The notes beneath the pieces were generated by a model that did no database searches, was not told the origin of the DNA, and saw only the letters and a list, made by a program, of their open reading frames with translations. Below are positions 9,679-19,200 of a DNA stretch of 64,000 bases, piece by piece (position 1 is the stretch's first letter; every line of letters begins with the position of its first letter). A program made the position numbers and the translations under genes. This stretch comes from Symsagittifera roscoffensis (Eukaryota > Xenacoelomorpha > Acoela > Convolutidae), in contig NC_087068.1 in NCBI RefSeq assembly GCF_963678635.1, positions 20,628,914 to 20,692,913 on the forward strand, written 5' to 3'.

Positions 9679-11487
9679 TTAGTCGTCGGGGAAGAAACCG
9701 TGGGGGAAGATGTCGTGGATGAGATCTGAAGTTGTTAGTAATTTGGCTAAGATGCGGATGATATTTTTAGTTTGAAGCAGTGGCCAAAGCAATTGAAGTG
9801 CCTTAATGGTGGTTAGTTCTTCAGTGCCAACTGCAAATTCATAAGGTGTGTTTTGGATTAGATTATATAATTTGTGGTTGAATTTAGTGTTATGGATGAA
9901 TTCTAAAATGGGGATTTCTATAGGTTGTACAAACTCGTGTGGGATGAGGAAGGGTCGGGATTCTTCTGCGTTGAAGGTCTTGGTGATGGGACAAAAGATA
10001 TACATTTGGGTTATGGGATCATAATTTCGAAGAATACCATGAAGGTTAGTATCTTTAATGCAATATGTGAAGTTAAGAAAGAATGGTGAGGTGTATTTGG
10101 AATTGATGAATTGAAAACGATGGTGTGGTTGTCTGGAGGGAGTGTGTAGGTCAAAGTGATTTTGGATGAAATGATAATAAGTATATGTGTGTGTTTGTTT
10201 AGTGCGCAACATAATATCGTGTGAGCAGTGCAAATATCTTTCATGTGGTGCAAGGAAATGAAAGGTTAGTGAAAATATTTGGAAGCGTTCTTTAAAACTT
10301 TCGTAGGCTTGCGTGTCTGTTAGTGCTTCTGAAATAATGTGGTCAAACTTGCGATCGAAGATATTTAGTGTAAATACATATGGTGTTTTAATGAAAAATT
10401 TCTCGGTGATTTGTGGGTTAGCGAAGCGATCGTCGTCTAAGAATTGATCTTGGTTAGTTCTGATGATGTTATGATTGTAATATTCTAGTGTATATTCATT
10501 AGCTCGGGGTGCAGTGTGTGTTTTTAGTGATTTTTTATATCCAATGTAAGTAAATTGTCTAGGTGTTAGTGTTGTAGTGAGTCGATATAGCATGTCCTTA
10601 TTTCGTTCTATATCGATATGAGTGTTAGATAAAGGTAAGCAAAGGGGATTTGTAAAATGATAATATGAGGTCCAAGGAAGGGTAGGCATTAAAACGTATT
10701 CGTCTACAAAGTTACGTGTCTCGTTAGTGTCATGAGGGGTGTTTAAGGTGTATTGTGGAAATGAGGGTAAGGTGATAGCTAAAAATTCTTTTGTGTTAGT
10801 GTGTTGTGGATGGTTGATATATTCACGGGCTGTTCCTGGTTTCGCTGGGAAAGGATGGTTGGGGAACTTCCTTTTAAAAGTGCGGTAAGCTCTATTAGTG
10901 CTGAGTGAAGATTCAGTAGTTGTGGATGATGGTGCTAATGATTCAGTATAAATTGAAGAGGGTGTAGGGGTAGGAGGGTTGGATGAATCTATTGTGGATG
11001 AGATTTGGTTTATGGTTGGGGTGTCAAGGTGATAGGGTTGTTGTTGTAGGGTAATGAAATTATCTAGTTCTGGGGAGATTCGGGGGGTGTCTGGAGAATG
11101 AGATGATTGGTCTGAGTGAAGTGAGGAGTAGGTTGGAGTGACTTGGGAAGCATAAGAGGGTGTAGAATTGGTTGGGTCAGGGTTATTTGGTAGTATGGGT
11201 TGAAAAGGGGGTTGGGAAAAATTTAAGGAATTGGTGTGAAAATTATTTGATGGAGATGGTTCAGAGTCGGCAAATTCATCGGGGGTTTCAATATTCGGGT
11301 TATTGAGTTGTGAGATGGAGTATAAAACTGAGATGTGTGAATTAGTATCGGAATTCATGCCGGATGTTACATTACTGGATGGGAAATCGGGTGGCGGAAA
11401 AGCAAAAAGTGGTATTATTGGGATTGGAGTGGTGAGGTTGGTTGGGTGGGAATTTGATCGGTGTAGGGATCCAAGTTGTCGGCTCAT
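9679..11487 (-). CDS. ORF4: 602-aa accessory protein of copy B, unknown function
   Basis: An intact long frame 3' of env. Residues 1 to about 210 are rich in Pro, Ser, Thr and Asn and probably disordered. Residues about 220-602 look folded, with many aromatic and His residues, and no Pfam-like motif is recognised. There is no signal peptide or clear membrane segment. Its ATG overlaps the stop of the preceding env frame as ATGA (11487-11484), suggesting coupled termination-reinitiation. The C-terminus (FPHGFFPDD) is retained in diverged copy A, so the gene belongs to the family and was not picked up by this copy alone. It stays open although gag, pro-pol and env are broken. It could be a late accessory or structural protein; the function is not inferable. 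Confidence 0.75.
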   Translation of the reverse strand: MSRQLGSLHRSNSHPTNLTTPIPIIPLFAFPPPDFPSSNVTSGMNSDTNSHISVLYSISQLNNPNIETPDEFADSEPSPSNNFHTNSLNFSQPPFQPILPNNPDPTNSTPSYASQVTPTYSSLHSDQSSHSPDTPRISPELDNFITLQQQPYHLDTPTINQISSTIDSSNPPTPTPSSIYTESLAPSSTTTESSLSTNRAYRTFKRKFPNHPFPAKPGTAREYINHPQHTNTKEFLAITLPSFPQYTLNTPHDTNETRNFVDEYVLMPTLPWTSYYHFTNPLCLPLSNTHIDIERNKDMLYRLTTTLTPRQFTYIGYKKSLKTHTAPRANEYTLEYYNHNIIRTNQDQFLDDDRFANPQITEKFFIKTPYVFTLNIFDRKFDHIISEALTDTQAYESFKERFQIFSLTFHFLAPHERYLHCSHDIMLRTKQTHTYTYYHFIQNHFDLHTPSRQPHHRFQFINSKYTSPFFLNFTYCIKDTNLHGILRNYDPITQMYIFCPITKTFNAEESRPFLIPHEFVQPIEIPILEFIHNTKFNHKLYNLIQNTPYEFAVGTEELTTIKALQLLWPLLQTKNIIRILAKLLTTSDLIHDIFPHGFFPDD

Positions 11488-12368
11488 CGTGGGCTAAAAA
11501 AATTATAATTTTGAGACTGAAAAGCGGTGGTATGAGGTTGTTCTATAATTTGTTCATAAGTATTTTCATCTTGTGAGTGGTGTGGCATTATATGTTGGAT
11601 GGGACTTTGTGATATGGTTGGTCTAAAATTATTATGTGTTATGGCAAAATTTCGAAAATTACGTGGGACTAGGGATAATGGATGGTTATGTGGTAGGGGT
11701 GGTAACTGTGGTGCTGTTGGTGTTGTGTCTGCATTGTTATGTTCTTCGTCGTATGTGTTCTGTCTTGTTGCTATTTTTGTGTTATATTCTTTTATTTGTG
11801 CGTCTAAAAGAATTTTGTTTATAGATGTAGAAAATATTCCAAAAAATCCTGCAAATAGTATGCGTGCTACACTTGCTTGTCTATTGACTTGTGTGTGTAT
11901 AGCACATGTGTTATAGATTCCTTTTAAGAGTGAAAAAAGAAATCCAATAAAGTTAAACATTGCGTATAAAATAGTCAGTTTTTCTAAGATGTAGTAGGGC
12001 CATCCTAGAAAATCAAGAATTTCATTCTTAAGTGTAACAAAGCTAAAAATATTGATAGGTGATATATCTTGGGGACGGTATTTTTCACCGTTTAGATATA
12101 TATAATCTTTAATGTCCTTAAAATATCCGGTATAGTCTTGCGTATAGATGTCTGCAAATCCTGCGGTTTCGGCAAGTTTGCGTAAGTTTTGGTCAATTGA
12201 TTGTCTTTGTATTGTGTCCATTTGTGTTAATAATTCCTGGAATTGTTGTGTTCTAATGTGATGTTGAATATCTGATTTTGAATATATTCCTATTGATTGT
12301 AAGTCTATATTTGGGTTTCGAGCGATAGCGCGAATGCTTTCTGGTGAAAATTTTTTGAGTGATTGCAT
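11484..12368 (-). CDS. env: Env-like glycoprotein, C-terminal part with membrane anchor
   Basis: A 294-aa open frame beginning at an internal ATG. The same frame runs on upstream past a TGA (12590-12588) to about 12770, where it overlaps the end of the N-terminal env frame. It is read here as the membrane-proximal part of one env gene split by a frameshift near 12760 and a nonsense codon. Residues about 128-147 (LYAMFNFIGFLFSLL core) form a strong transmembrane segment, preceded by a helical ectodomain stalk. It is followed by a second hydrophobic patch (ARILFAGFFGIF) and a long Pro/His/Asn-rich tail. It ends in an ATGA overlap with ORF4. Expected role: anchor and fusion subunit of a surface glycoprotein. 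The fusion class is not determined. Confidence 0.65.
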   Translation of the reverse strand: MQSLKKFSPESIRAIARNPNIDLQSIGIYSKSDIQHHIRTQQFQELLTQMDTIQRQSIDQNLRKLAETAGFADIYTQDYTGYFKDIKDYIYLNGEKYRPQDISPINIFSFVTLKNEILDFLGWPYYILEKLTILYAMFNFIGFLFSLLKGIYNTCAIHTQVNRQASVARILFAGFFGIFSTSINKILLDAQIKEYNTKIATRQNTYDEEHNNADTTPTAPQLPPLPHNHPLSLVPRNFRNFAITHNNFRPTISQSPIQHIMPHHSQDENTYEQIIEQPHTTAFQSQNYNFFSPR

Positions 12369-12770
12369 TAATGTGGGATATGGGGTGAGAAGGTAATATT
12401 TATCTTCATCACGGTTTAGTTGTACTACGTTGTGGCTATTTTCTGATCCACATGGAACTGCGGTATCCCAGAAATAGGTTCTTCGTGAAAGTGTGTCAAC
12501 GAAATGTACTTTATTCTTATAAAAGATAGGGATTCTTTTATAGCATCGTTTATCTTCAAAAACGTATAGTGGTGATACTTTTTTAGTTCAAGTATAAAAC
12601 CATAAGATGTTTCCTTCATAGTCTAAAAAATTTGATCTATTTCCTGATAGTAAATATCCTGCGTAGGGTATTTTTAATACTGCTAGTGCAAGTGATTGTA
12701 ATATTTGTGTTCTTTCTAATTCGCATAGTTGGTGTAATGTTTCTAATTCGGAGAGAGTGACATTTCTTGA
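12369..12770 (-). pseudogene. env: Middle segment of env, broken by TGA
   Basis: An open minus frame in register with 11484-12368, containing heptad-like and Cys-containing peptides (for example LHQLCELERTQILQ) followed by AGYLLSGN. It is interrupted by TGA at 12590-12588. It overlaps the last codons of the N-terminal env frame, which is one base out of register. These are described as breaks only. Confidence 0.6.
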
Positions 12771-14101
12771 AAAATTCGGCTAATCGTGTAGTCTAGTTTC
12801 ATATCTAAGTGAATACCATAGTGGATATTACCAAAATATGTACTATTCATTAGTGATAGTTCTTGTAAACGTGTGCTTTGATCGTCTTGGGGCTTTAAAT
12901 GTCCACCAGGTTGACCTGTATTCTTTTGAAAATTAACTGGTATATATGATGTTCCTTCGTTTAGGGGATGACTTGTGGCGTATGGTTCGACTTTTATTTT
13001 TCCAGTGGTCATGTCGAATCCATTTTCGTATTCAACTAATATTTCAGAGTATTGTGTTTTGTGAAGTGGGTTTCTGTATTTACATGCAAGTTCTGTTTCT
13101 TGATATATTTGAAAACGTGTTAATTTATTTTCTATATTATGAATGTTTCGAAAATTAGAACTTATTTTTCGTAATGGATTTACTTGTTCATATGGTATTG
13201 ATTGTATAAAACATTTTTCGTGAAATTTTATCATACGAGCGTGTATTTTTGCTACTTGAAATGTTGTACATGTGTCTTCGGGGAACCAAACAATTGTTGC
13301 TTGTGTTCTGGTTGTAGGGTCGCAATAACCTTGGTCGTTTTTACAAGGTAATCTAATTCCTTGATAAATCATTGTGTTGTCTGATAAATCTCGTGTGAGT
13401 TGTATTTTTTCGAGTTGTATTTTCCAATCGAAAAACATTATTTCTTGGTATCCTTTATTTTTTGTGTCTGCTTTGCAGTTTGATGGGTCATTTATACCAA
13501 TGTGTGGTATCCAGTGTTTATCGTGCATGTCATAGGTTAATCGTCCGTGTGCGCCGTTGTATGGGTATTTTTCATCTAATTTTATATGTCCTTGATATCT
13601 TTCAAGTTCTGCTTGATGTACAGAATCTGAAAAAACTTGGAAATATACTAAATTTCTATCTGTGTTTTTATTTTTTGTGATGTTTAGTCGGAGTAACTCG
13701 TTTTTACAATCTTCGGGATTGAGATGTAAAAGTCGTTCTATATTACTCTGGTAGAATGATTCATGGTCAAGTCGGTTTTTATTTCCGTTTGAGACTTGTG
13801 AACAATGTACTTTCTTTTCAGAAAATGTTGCTGTGAATTTATATCCTATAACTGTAGTTGCTCGGGCTTTTGAATAAAGTGTTGCTATTACATTTGTAGT
13901 TTCTATGGCTTGGGGTTCTGTTTCGCACTGTGATACTTGATTTATTGCATACTTGTGTAGTGTTTTTTGTTCGTTTTCTTCACAATCGTAATGTGTTACT
14001 AATAAATCTTGGGGTCCTGTGCGGGGAGAAGGGTTTATGTTTTGATTTGAGATTACTAGAAAAAGGAGTTGGAGAAAAATTAATAATTTTAGAATATACA
14101 T
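12743..14101 (-). CDS. env: Env-like glycoprotein, N-terminal ectodomain part
   Basis: 452 aa beginning with a typical signal peptide (MYILKLLIFLQLLFLVIS). A long ectodomain follows with many cysteines (for example DPSNCKA, GYCDPTT, EDTCTT, HEKCF) and possible N-glycosylation sites (NIT). The frame ends at TAG (12745-12743), where the next frame takes over, so a frameshift near 12760 separates it from the anchor part. Its ATG lies inside the last codons of ORF-X (13-nt overlap). By position it is the env of an errantivirus-like element. It does not obviously look like the baculovirus F-type Env of Drosophila errantiviruses; a capture from another virus group (for example chuvirus-like G) is possible but only an inference. 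Confidence 0.65.
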   Translation of the reverse strand: MYILKLLIFLQLLFLVISNQNINPSPRTGPQDLLVTHYDCEENEQKTLHKYAINQVSQCETEPQAIETTNVIATLYSKARATTVIGYKFTATFSEKKVHCSQVSNGNKNRLDHESFYQSNIERLLHLNPEDCKNELLRLNITKNKNTDRNLVYFQVFSDSVHQAELERYQGHIKLDEKYPYNGAHGRLTYDMHDKHWIPHIGINDPSNCKADTKNKGYQEIMFFDWKIQLEKIQLTRDLSDNTMIYQGIRLPCKNDQGYCDPTTRTQATIVWFPEDTCTTFQVAKIHARMIKFHEKCFIQSIPYEQVNPLRKISSNFRNIHNIENKLTRFQIYQETELACKYRNPLHKTQYSEILVEYENGFDMTTGKIKVEPYATSHPLNEGTSYIPVNFQKNTGQPGGHLKPQDDQSTRLQELSLMNSTYFGNIHYGIHLDMKLDYTISRIFQEMSLSPN

Positions 14102-15222
14102 GTGTATGATAATCCTGAGTATGGGTTATAAAATGTGATGTAACCAATTGTCTTTTTGGTATATCTGTCGTATTTATATATTACTTCAGTGGTTATAAAT
14201 GGTGGTGGTAGTGATTGGGCTGTTATGTTTGGTGGGTTTAATGGGTAGGGATGTTGAGTAATGTTGTTTAATTTAACTGTGATTTCAAACTTTAATTGTA
14301 AACTGTTTTGTTGGAGTATTTGGATATTGTGATCACGGATATCGTCGTGAATGTCTTGTCGGTATTGTAATCTATTAAGTGCCCAGTTGTGAAGGCGATT
14401 ACCTTCTAGATGTTGTCCAAATAATGGTGGAGGGGCTGTAAATGTATTCCAATCTAGTCTTAAAGGGATATTTGTTGATGATTGTTCTCGATATCTGGCG
14501 TCGAGATTATTTGGAAAATTGAAGTTAAAAGGTGGTGGTGAAATCTGGCTTATTGATGGTGTTGATGGTAGTGATAATGTTTCTGGTAGTGATGAGGATG
14601 TTGTTGTATCCGTAGAAATATCTATTGGATCATTGACTAAATTTAATTCACCTTGTGTAAATGAATGTGTTGTCCAATATGGTAGTCGTGATGCCTGGTT
14701 TGGGGGGTTAAAGGGATTTTCACGTATTTGTTCAGATGTTGGTGTTGAACCTAAGTAATCTGATGGTAGGCTTGAGGTGCTACGTTGTGAAAGAAGCGTA
14801 GGGGTTTCTGGTAATGTACCAATGGGGTTTTCTGGAGTGTTTTGTGATGGGGATTGAGGTATGTCAAAATGAACTCGGGGAGTTTGAAAATTTCTGTTTC
14901 GTCGAGGATGTATAATTTGTCTATTTATTTCGACTGTATTTTGGTTTTGACTAGGATTTCTTATTCTACTTAATTCTTGTGGTAGTGTTGGGTATAAGTT
15001 ATATGTTGGTTCGCTTAGAGGAGCTTGTCGTTGAACTGGTTCTAGTGGTTCTGATAAACGAGCGTGTCGTTCTTCAAAAGTGTATGGGTTATCTTGAAAG
15101 GAAATTCGTGTAGATGTTTGAGGATTATGGGTAGTTGAAGGTGTTGTTGGGTTATCTTGGGATGATGTCGGTGAAGACTGACTTTGTGACTTTTGGGTAG
15201 CAATTTTTGATAGCTTTTTGGT
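14089..15222 (-). CDS. ORF-X: 377-codon open frame without any ATG
   Basis: Translated by hand from 15222 to TAA at 14091-14089; the frame is open throughout and has no methionine. Upstream it is closed by TAG at 15225-15223, which is also the end of a possible splice acceptor (AATAG|AC). The protein is rich in Pro, Ser, Thr, Gln and Asn in its first two thirds, with short repeated TS/PS stretches. It becomes more ordered near the C-terminus (LHNWALNRLQYRQD, ITTEVIYKYDRY, IGYITFYNP). Its end overlaps the env ATG by 13 nt. It probably needs splicing from a leader exon, or a non-AUG start. No family recognised; a hidden N-terminal extension or scaffold-type structural protein are options. Confidence 0.6.
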   Translation of the reverse strand, partial: TKKLSKIATQKSQSQSSPTSSQDNPTTPSTTHNPQTSTRISFQDNPYTFEERHARLSEPLEPVQRQAPLSEPTYNLYPTLPQELSRIRNPSQNQNTVEINRQIIHPRRNRNFQTPRVHFDIPQSPSQNTPENPIGTLPETPTLLSQRSTSSLPSDYLGSTPTSEQIRENPFNPPNQASRLPYWTTHSFTQGELNLVNDPIDISTDTTTSSSLPETLSLPSTPSISQISPPPFNFNFPNNLDARYREQSSTNIPLRLDWNTFTAPPPLFGQHLEGNRLHNWALNRLQYRQDIHDDIRDHNIQILQQNSLQLKFEITVKLNNITQHPYPLNPPNITAQSLPPPFITTEVIYKYDRYTKKTIGYITFYNPYSGLSYTCIF

Positions 15223-15245
15223 CTATTCTTTTAGTGAAAAAGTTA
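15223..15245 (-). promoter_or_regulatory. Possible 3' splice site in front of ORF-X
   Basis: The minus strand reads ACTTTTTCACT...AATAG, with the exon starting at 15222 exactly where ORF-X opens; the AG removes the in-frame TAG. A stronger pyrimidine-tract acceptor (TTCTTTTCTTAG, exon from 15265) lies upstream but would leave the TAG in frame. Splicing is inferred from the lack of an ATG, not observed. Confidence 0.35.
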
Positions 15246-15419
15246 ATGTTTATTATAGTATTCTTCTAAGAAAAGAATTAGGAGGATTGTTGCTAGAGCG
15301 AATGTGATGATTGCTTTCTTTATACATTTGCATATGGTCAAAATGAGGGATGATAGAAATCTTATGAAAATTACAAATAGTAGAAAAATATCAGTTCTAC
15401 TGAAAATAGTTCGTATCAT
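15243..15419 (-). CDS. Small hydrophobic ORF, 58 aa, two predicted membrane segments
   Basis: ATG at 15419-15417 and TAA at 15245-15243. Residues about 11-29 (FLLFVIFIRFLSSLILTI) and 37-51 (IITFALATILLILFL) are hydrophobic, with a basic Cys/Lys loop CKCIKK between them, giving a hairpin-membrane topology. It follows the 71-aa hydrophobic ORF by 11 nt and precedes ORF-X. Size and topology recall viroporins, but AT-rich DNA gives hydrophobic frames by chance. Deleted in copy A, so conservation is untested. Confidence 0.4.
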   Translation of the reverse strand: MIRTIFSRTDIFLLFVIFIRFLSSLILTICKCIKKAIITFALATILLILFLEEYYNKH

Positions 15420-15430
15420 TTAGACAAGTT

Positions 15431-15646
15431 TTATAAATCGTACCTGTGGATATAATCAAGGGTTTTTGAAAAATGGAGAAATAGTTCGAATATAGTGTAG
15501 AAAATTAAAAAAATATTACAAAAAATGATTAAGAGTATTAGAAAAGATTCAAGGATATCAAAAAGAAATATTATGAAAGTTTCAAGTATCGTAAAAAATT
15601 GTTTGAGGTTTGTGATAATTTTAGTGACTGTTTGATAGAAGAGCAT
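15431..15646 (-). CDS. Small hydrophobic ORF, 71 aa, membrane protein candidate
   Basis: A 71-codon frame whose residues about 20-57 are almost continuously hydrophobic (for example ESFLILLIIFCNIFLIFYTI), flanked by a polar N-terminus (TVTKIITNLK) and a charged C-terminus (HRYDL). It could make one long or two short membrane segments. It is first of two tandem small hydrophobic ORFs between pol and ORF-X. The product is unknown and may be spurious because of base composition. Confidence 0.38.
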   Translation of the reverse strand: MLFYQTVTKIITNLKQFFTILETFIIFLFDILESFLILLIIFCNIFLIFYTIFELFLHFSKTLDYIHRYDL

Positions 15647-15689
15647 TTAAGAAATGGCTTCGTGATTGAATATTTTTTGTTGTTTGGGG

Positions 15690-16239
15690 CAATTTTCAAG
15701 TGTGGTCGGATTATTTATTAGTTTTTTGACAAGTGGGTTGAGTTTTGTAAAAAATTATTGGGGGCAATTTTTATGGTGATTGGGAGGTCTTCTTTGTCTT
15801 TATTTTCATTTGTCAAATGATCTGGGGTATTTTTGAGATTTTTATACTTTAGGCTAAATAAAATGGTCGTTCTTTTACTTTAGGCTAATTTAACATATTT
15901 GTTTGGGGGATATTTCAGGTCTGAGTTGGGGAAATATTGTTGATCTTTGGTTTATTAGATAAGGGAGGGTTATGATATTATGGTGATATTTATTTTAGTT
16001 GTCAAGTTGGAGTGGTTTGCTTATTTTTGACCTGGAGGTCGTAGAGTTATAGTTATAGATATGCCTGGAGTTTAATATTTTTCGTCTAGTTGGTTTGTGT
16101 TAAAGTTATAGAAGGTGACGGATTGGATGAATCCTATTGGCTAATTTTGAACTAGAATCGCTGCGTGTTTGTCAGCATGTTATCTTGAAAATTGAAAGTG
16201 TAAAATGTTTCAGAGGTGCAAAGATTATTAAATGTAGAA
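15690..16239 (-). other. Conserved non-coding block downstream of pol (copy B)
   Basis: No frame of interest on either strand, yet it aligns with 396-984 of copy A. It contains two copies of the plus-strand string actttaggctaa (near 15846 and 15880) and the shared string gcttatttttgacctggag near 16018. Position between pol and the env-side genes would suit splice or RNA transport signals. Confidence 0.5.
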
Positions 16240-19200
16240 TTAAGGTTGTTTTTGAAATTCAACTTTCTTTAATATTTTAGATTGTGGGATGAATACTTTA
16301 TAATTTTTACGTGGTTGATTTCTAAGTCGTGAAGACTCTCTATGTTCTGATTTGTCGATTTGTTCTTGGGGTATTATTTGTTCTATCATTTTTCTATTTT
16401 TTCTTTCTTTTTGAGATGTATTTTGATCGAGATTTTTTGTATTGTTTTTTGTGGTGTTTGATTTTGTATTTTGATTTCCGAGGTGAATATCATTTTGTTC
16501 CTTTGTTATGTTGTCCGTATGTGGGTCATTTTGAATAACTTTTAAACCTGTAAAAGAATATAATTGAGTTAGTTCGCGGAGTGCGTATTCTTTTGGATAA
16601 TAAGGTAATAGGTTATTTCGGTGTTGAACGATTTCTTTTTTATCTGAGTCGGTGATTTTATATGTGACATCAGTGGGTTTTGAAATTATTTGGTATGGTC
16701 CTTTACGAAGGGGTTGTAACTTTTTTGAAATTCTTTTTTGAGTATTAAAATTGGGTATTAAAACAAATGTTCCAATTTTTAAATCGGAGGCTGGTGTAAA
16801 GCGTGAATTTATTTGTTCTATAATATTTTGCCTTTGTAACAACTTTTTTGTTACCTTTTGGTAAATTTCATTGTGTTTTTTATCTCTGTTTAAAATCCAT
16901 TCGGTGTGTGTACCGGAGGCTAATTTAAGAATTTGTGGGTGATGAAAATGATCTTCATCGTGTGTATGTAATGGTAGGTTATAACAAATTGAGTCTTTAT
17001 TTGGTTGACAATAACCTTGTGCGTTTTTATGAGAGTTTGCTGTAAACATTATTGGTTTGCGTGGCTTTTGGTTAAAAACCATTTCATATGGTGACATTCC
17101 TAAAGTTGTCGTGATTTGTGAATTATATGCTAAGGGAAATAGTTTTACATCTGCTGACCATTCGGTATATCTTGTATCATTTCCATTGATGATACATCTG
17201 AGATATTCTTGTAATGAACGGTTCATACCTTCGACTAAGCCGTTTGTCCAAGGTGCGTGAGATGTACGTGGTTTGTGTTTAATGTTATATAAATGACATA
17301 GTGTGATGATTTCATTATTTATGAATTCTGTACCGTTGTCTGTAACTAAAATTTCTGGTAGTCCGAATTTTGCTATCCAGTGTTCATAGAGTGTTGTGTA
17401 AGCGTAATAAGCGTTACAATGTGGTACTGGGTTAAGTGCTACATAATGTGTAAATGCGTCAACAATTACCATAATGTAGGAGTTTCCTTCGGATGAGGGT
17501 GAAATTGGTCCTTTGGTATCAAATGAGATACGATGACTAAAGTACAAACTTTGTCCTTTAAAATCTTGTTTTTGTGCTATTTGTTTTTGATTTGGGTAAG
17601 GTTTATTTAGTTGACATACTATACAGTCCTTGCATAGTACTTTTATCCAAATTGGTGCAATTGGGAAATAAAAGTTTTGTACAAAATTTGAATATGTTTT
17701 TTCTGATCCAGAGTGTCCTTTAATATTTTGTGTATGTGAAATATTAAAAGCTATAAGAATCATACTTAAAGGGAGACAGGGAACTATAGATTCATTTAGT
17801 TTGTATTCTAGAAGTTCTGTGTTTTCGTTAATTGTTGTATTATTGAATTTTAGAAAATATCGGAGGAGTGTTTTGTTTCCTAGAATAGTTGAATCTGCTT
17901 TGATAGGTTTAGTTTTATATTTGTGCCATGATTTCAGTTGTCGAATTACTGGGTCAAGGTTTTGATATTGTTTCAGTGTTGAAATTGTAATTGTTTCTGT
18001 TGGGGGGAGAAAAATGTTTTCAATTTCTAATTTAGATAAGGGTATTGTGTCAAGTGGGTCATGGAGGTCAAAAACTTGATTTATTGTGTATTTTGAATCG
18101 TTTGTTTGTGGTCCTGATAAGTTTATTTTATCAGTTAAATTTTTTTTTTCAATTAGTGGAAAATGGTCTTTTTTAGGCGGGTGTTGTTTTATTTTTTTTT
18201 GTTGGGTGTTATTTTTTATCCATTGTGAATATGGGATTGGTTTAAAAGTTGATGTTCCAAGTAGATCAACTTCATAGTGATTATTTTGACAATCTAAATA
18301 AAGTGGGAAATGTTGTAAATTATTTATTTGTGATTGTTCAACGTCAGTTTTTACTGCATATTTGCATTCCAATCGGGGTGATGTTTCATTTTCTGCAAGG
18401 TAGAATTTTATGTTTTTGGGTATTTCGACTGTGGTTTTACGTGTAAGTAATTCAGGTGGCGTATTTCGACTTAAGGTGTCTGGTAATGCAAGATTTTTTC
18501 CTGCGGTCCAAACTATATGTAAGTTTGGGAATTTCATTAAAATGAGTTGAAATCTATAAACTCGGTGGTTTGGATTAGACTTTTGTGTAAAAAGAAAGAT
18601 GATTGGTTTATGGTCTGTGAATAGAACTGTGGGATGTTTTGATCCAAGTATCAGAAATTCATATTCTGTTAGTGTATATATTATGGCTGTACATTCTCTC
18701 ATTAGAGTTGAGAGTCGTAGCTCTGCTTGAGTGAATAATCGAGATTTTGCTGATATGAGGTTCATTTTATTTGTACTATTATGTGATTGTAATAATGCTG
18801 CGCCGATGCCAAAGTTCGAAGCATCGCACATTGCATAAAATGGTTGATTTGAATCTGGAATTGTGTTTGAAATTTGTTCAGTTAGAAGTTTTTTAATTTC
18901 TTCAAATCGTGCTTGATGTTCTGTATTCCATTCAAAATTATTTTGTTGTCTAAGTATGTTATAGAATGGTCGTAGATATAATTGCATTTTATAAACATAT
19001 TTGCTTAAAAAGTTTAACATTCCAAGGAATTCTTGGATTTTCTTTTTATTTGTTGGTGGTTGGAGTTTTTGAATAGCGTCTATACGTGATTTCAATGGAG
19101 TGATTGTTTTTCTTTCTATATTATGTCCTAAGAATTTAACTTTTGTCAAAAAGAAGTGTGATTTATCGGGGGCGGCCTTCAGATTTTCGTTCTGAAGTAT

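Noticed and set aside
11303-11916. Plus-strand ORFs (64 and 105 codons) opposite the env/ORF4 region
   Set aside because: Antisense shadows of intact minus-strand coding sequence.
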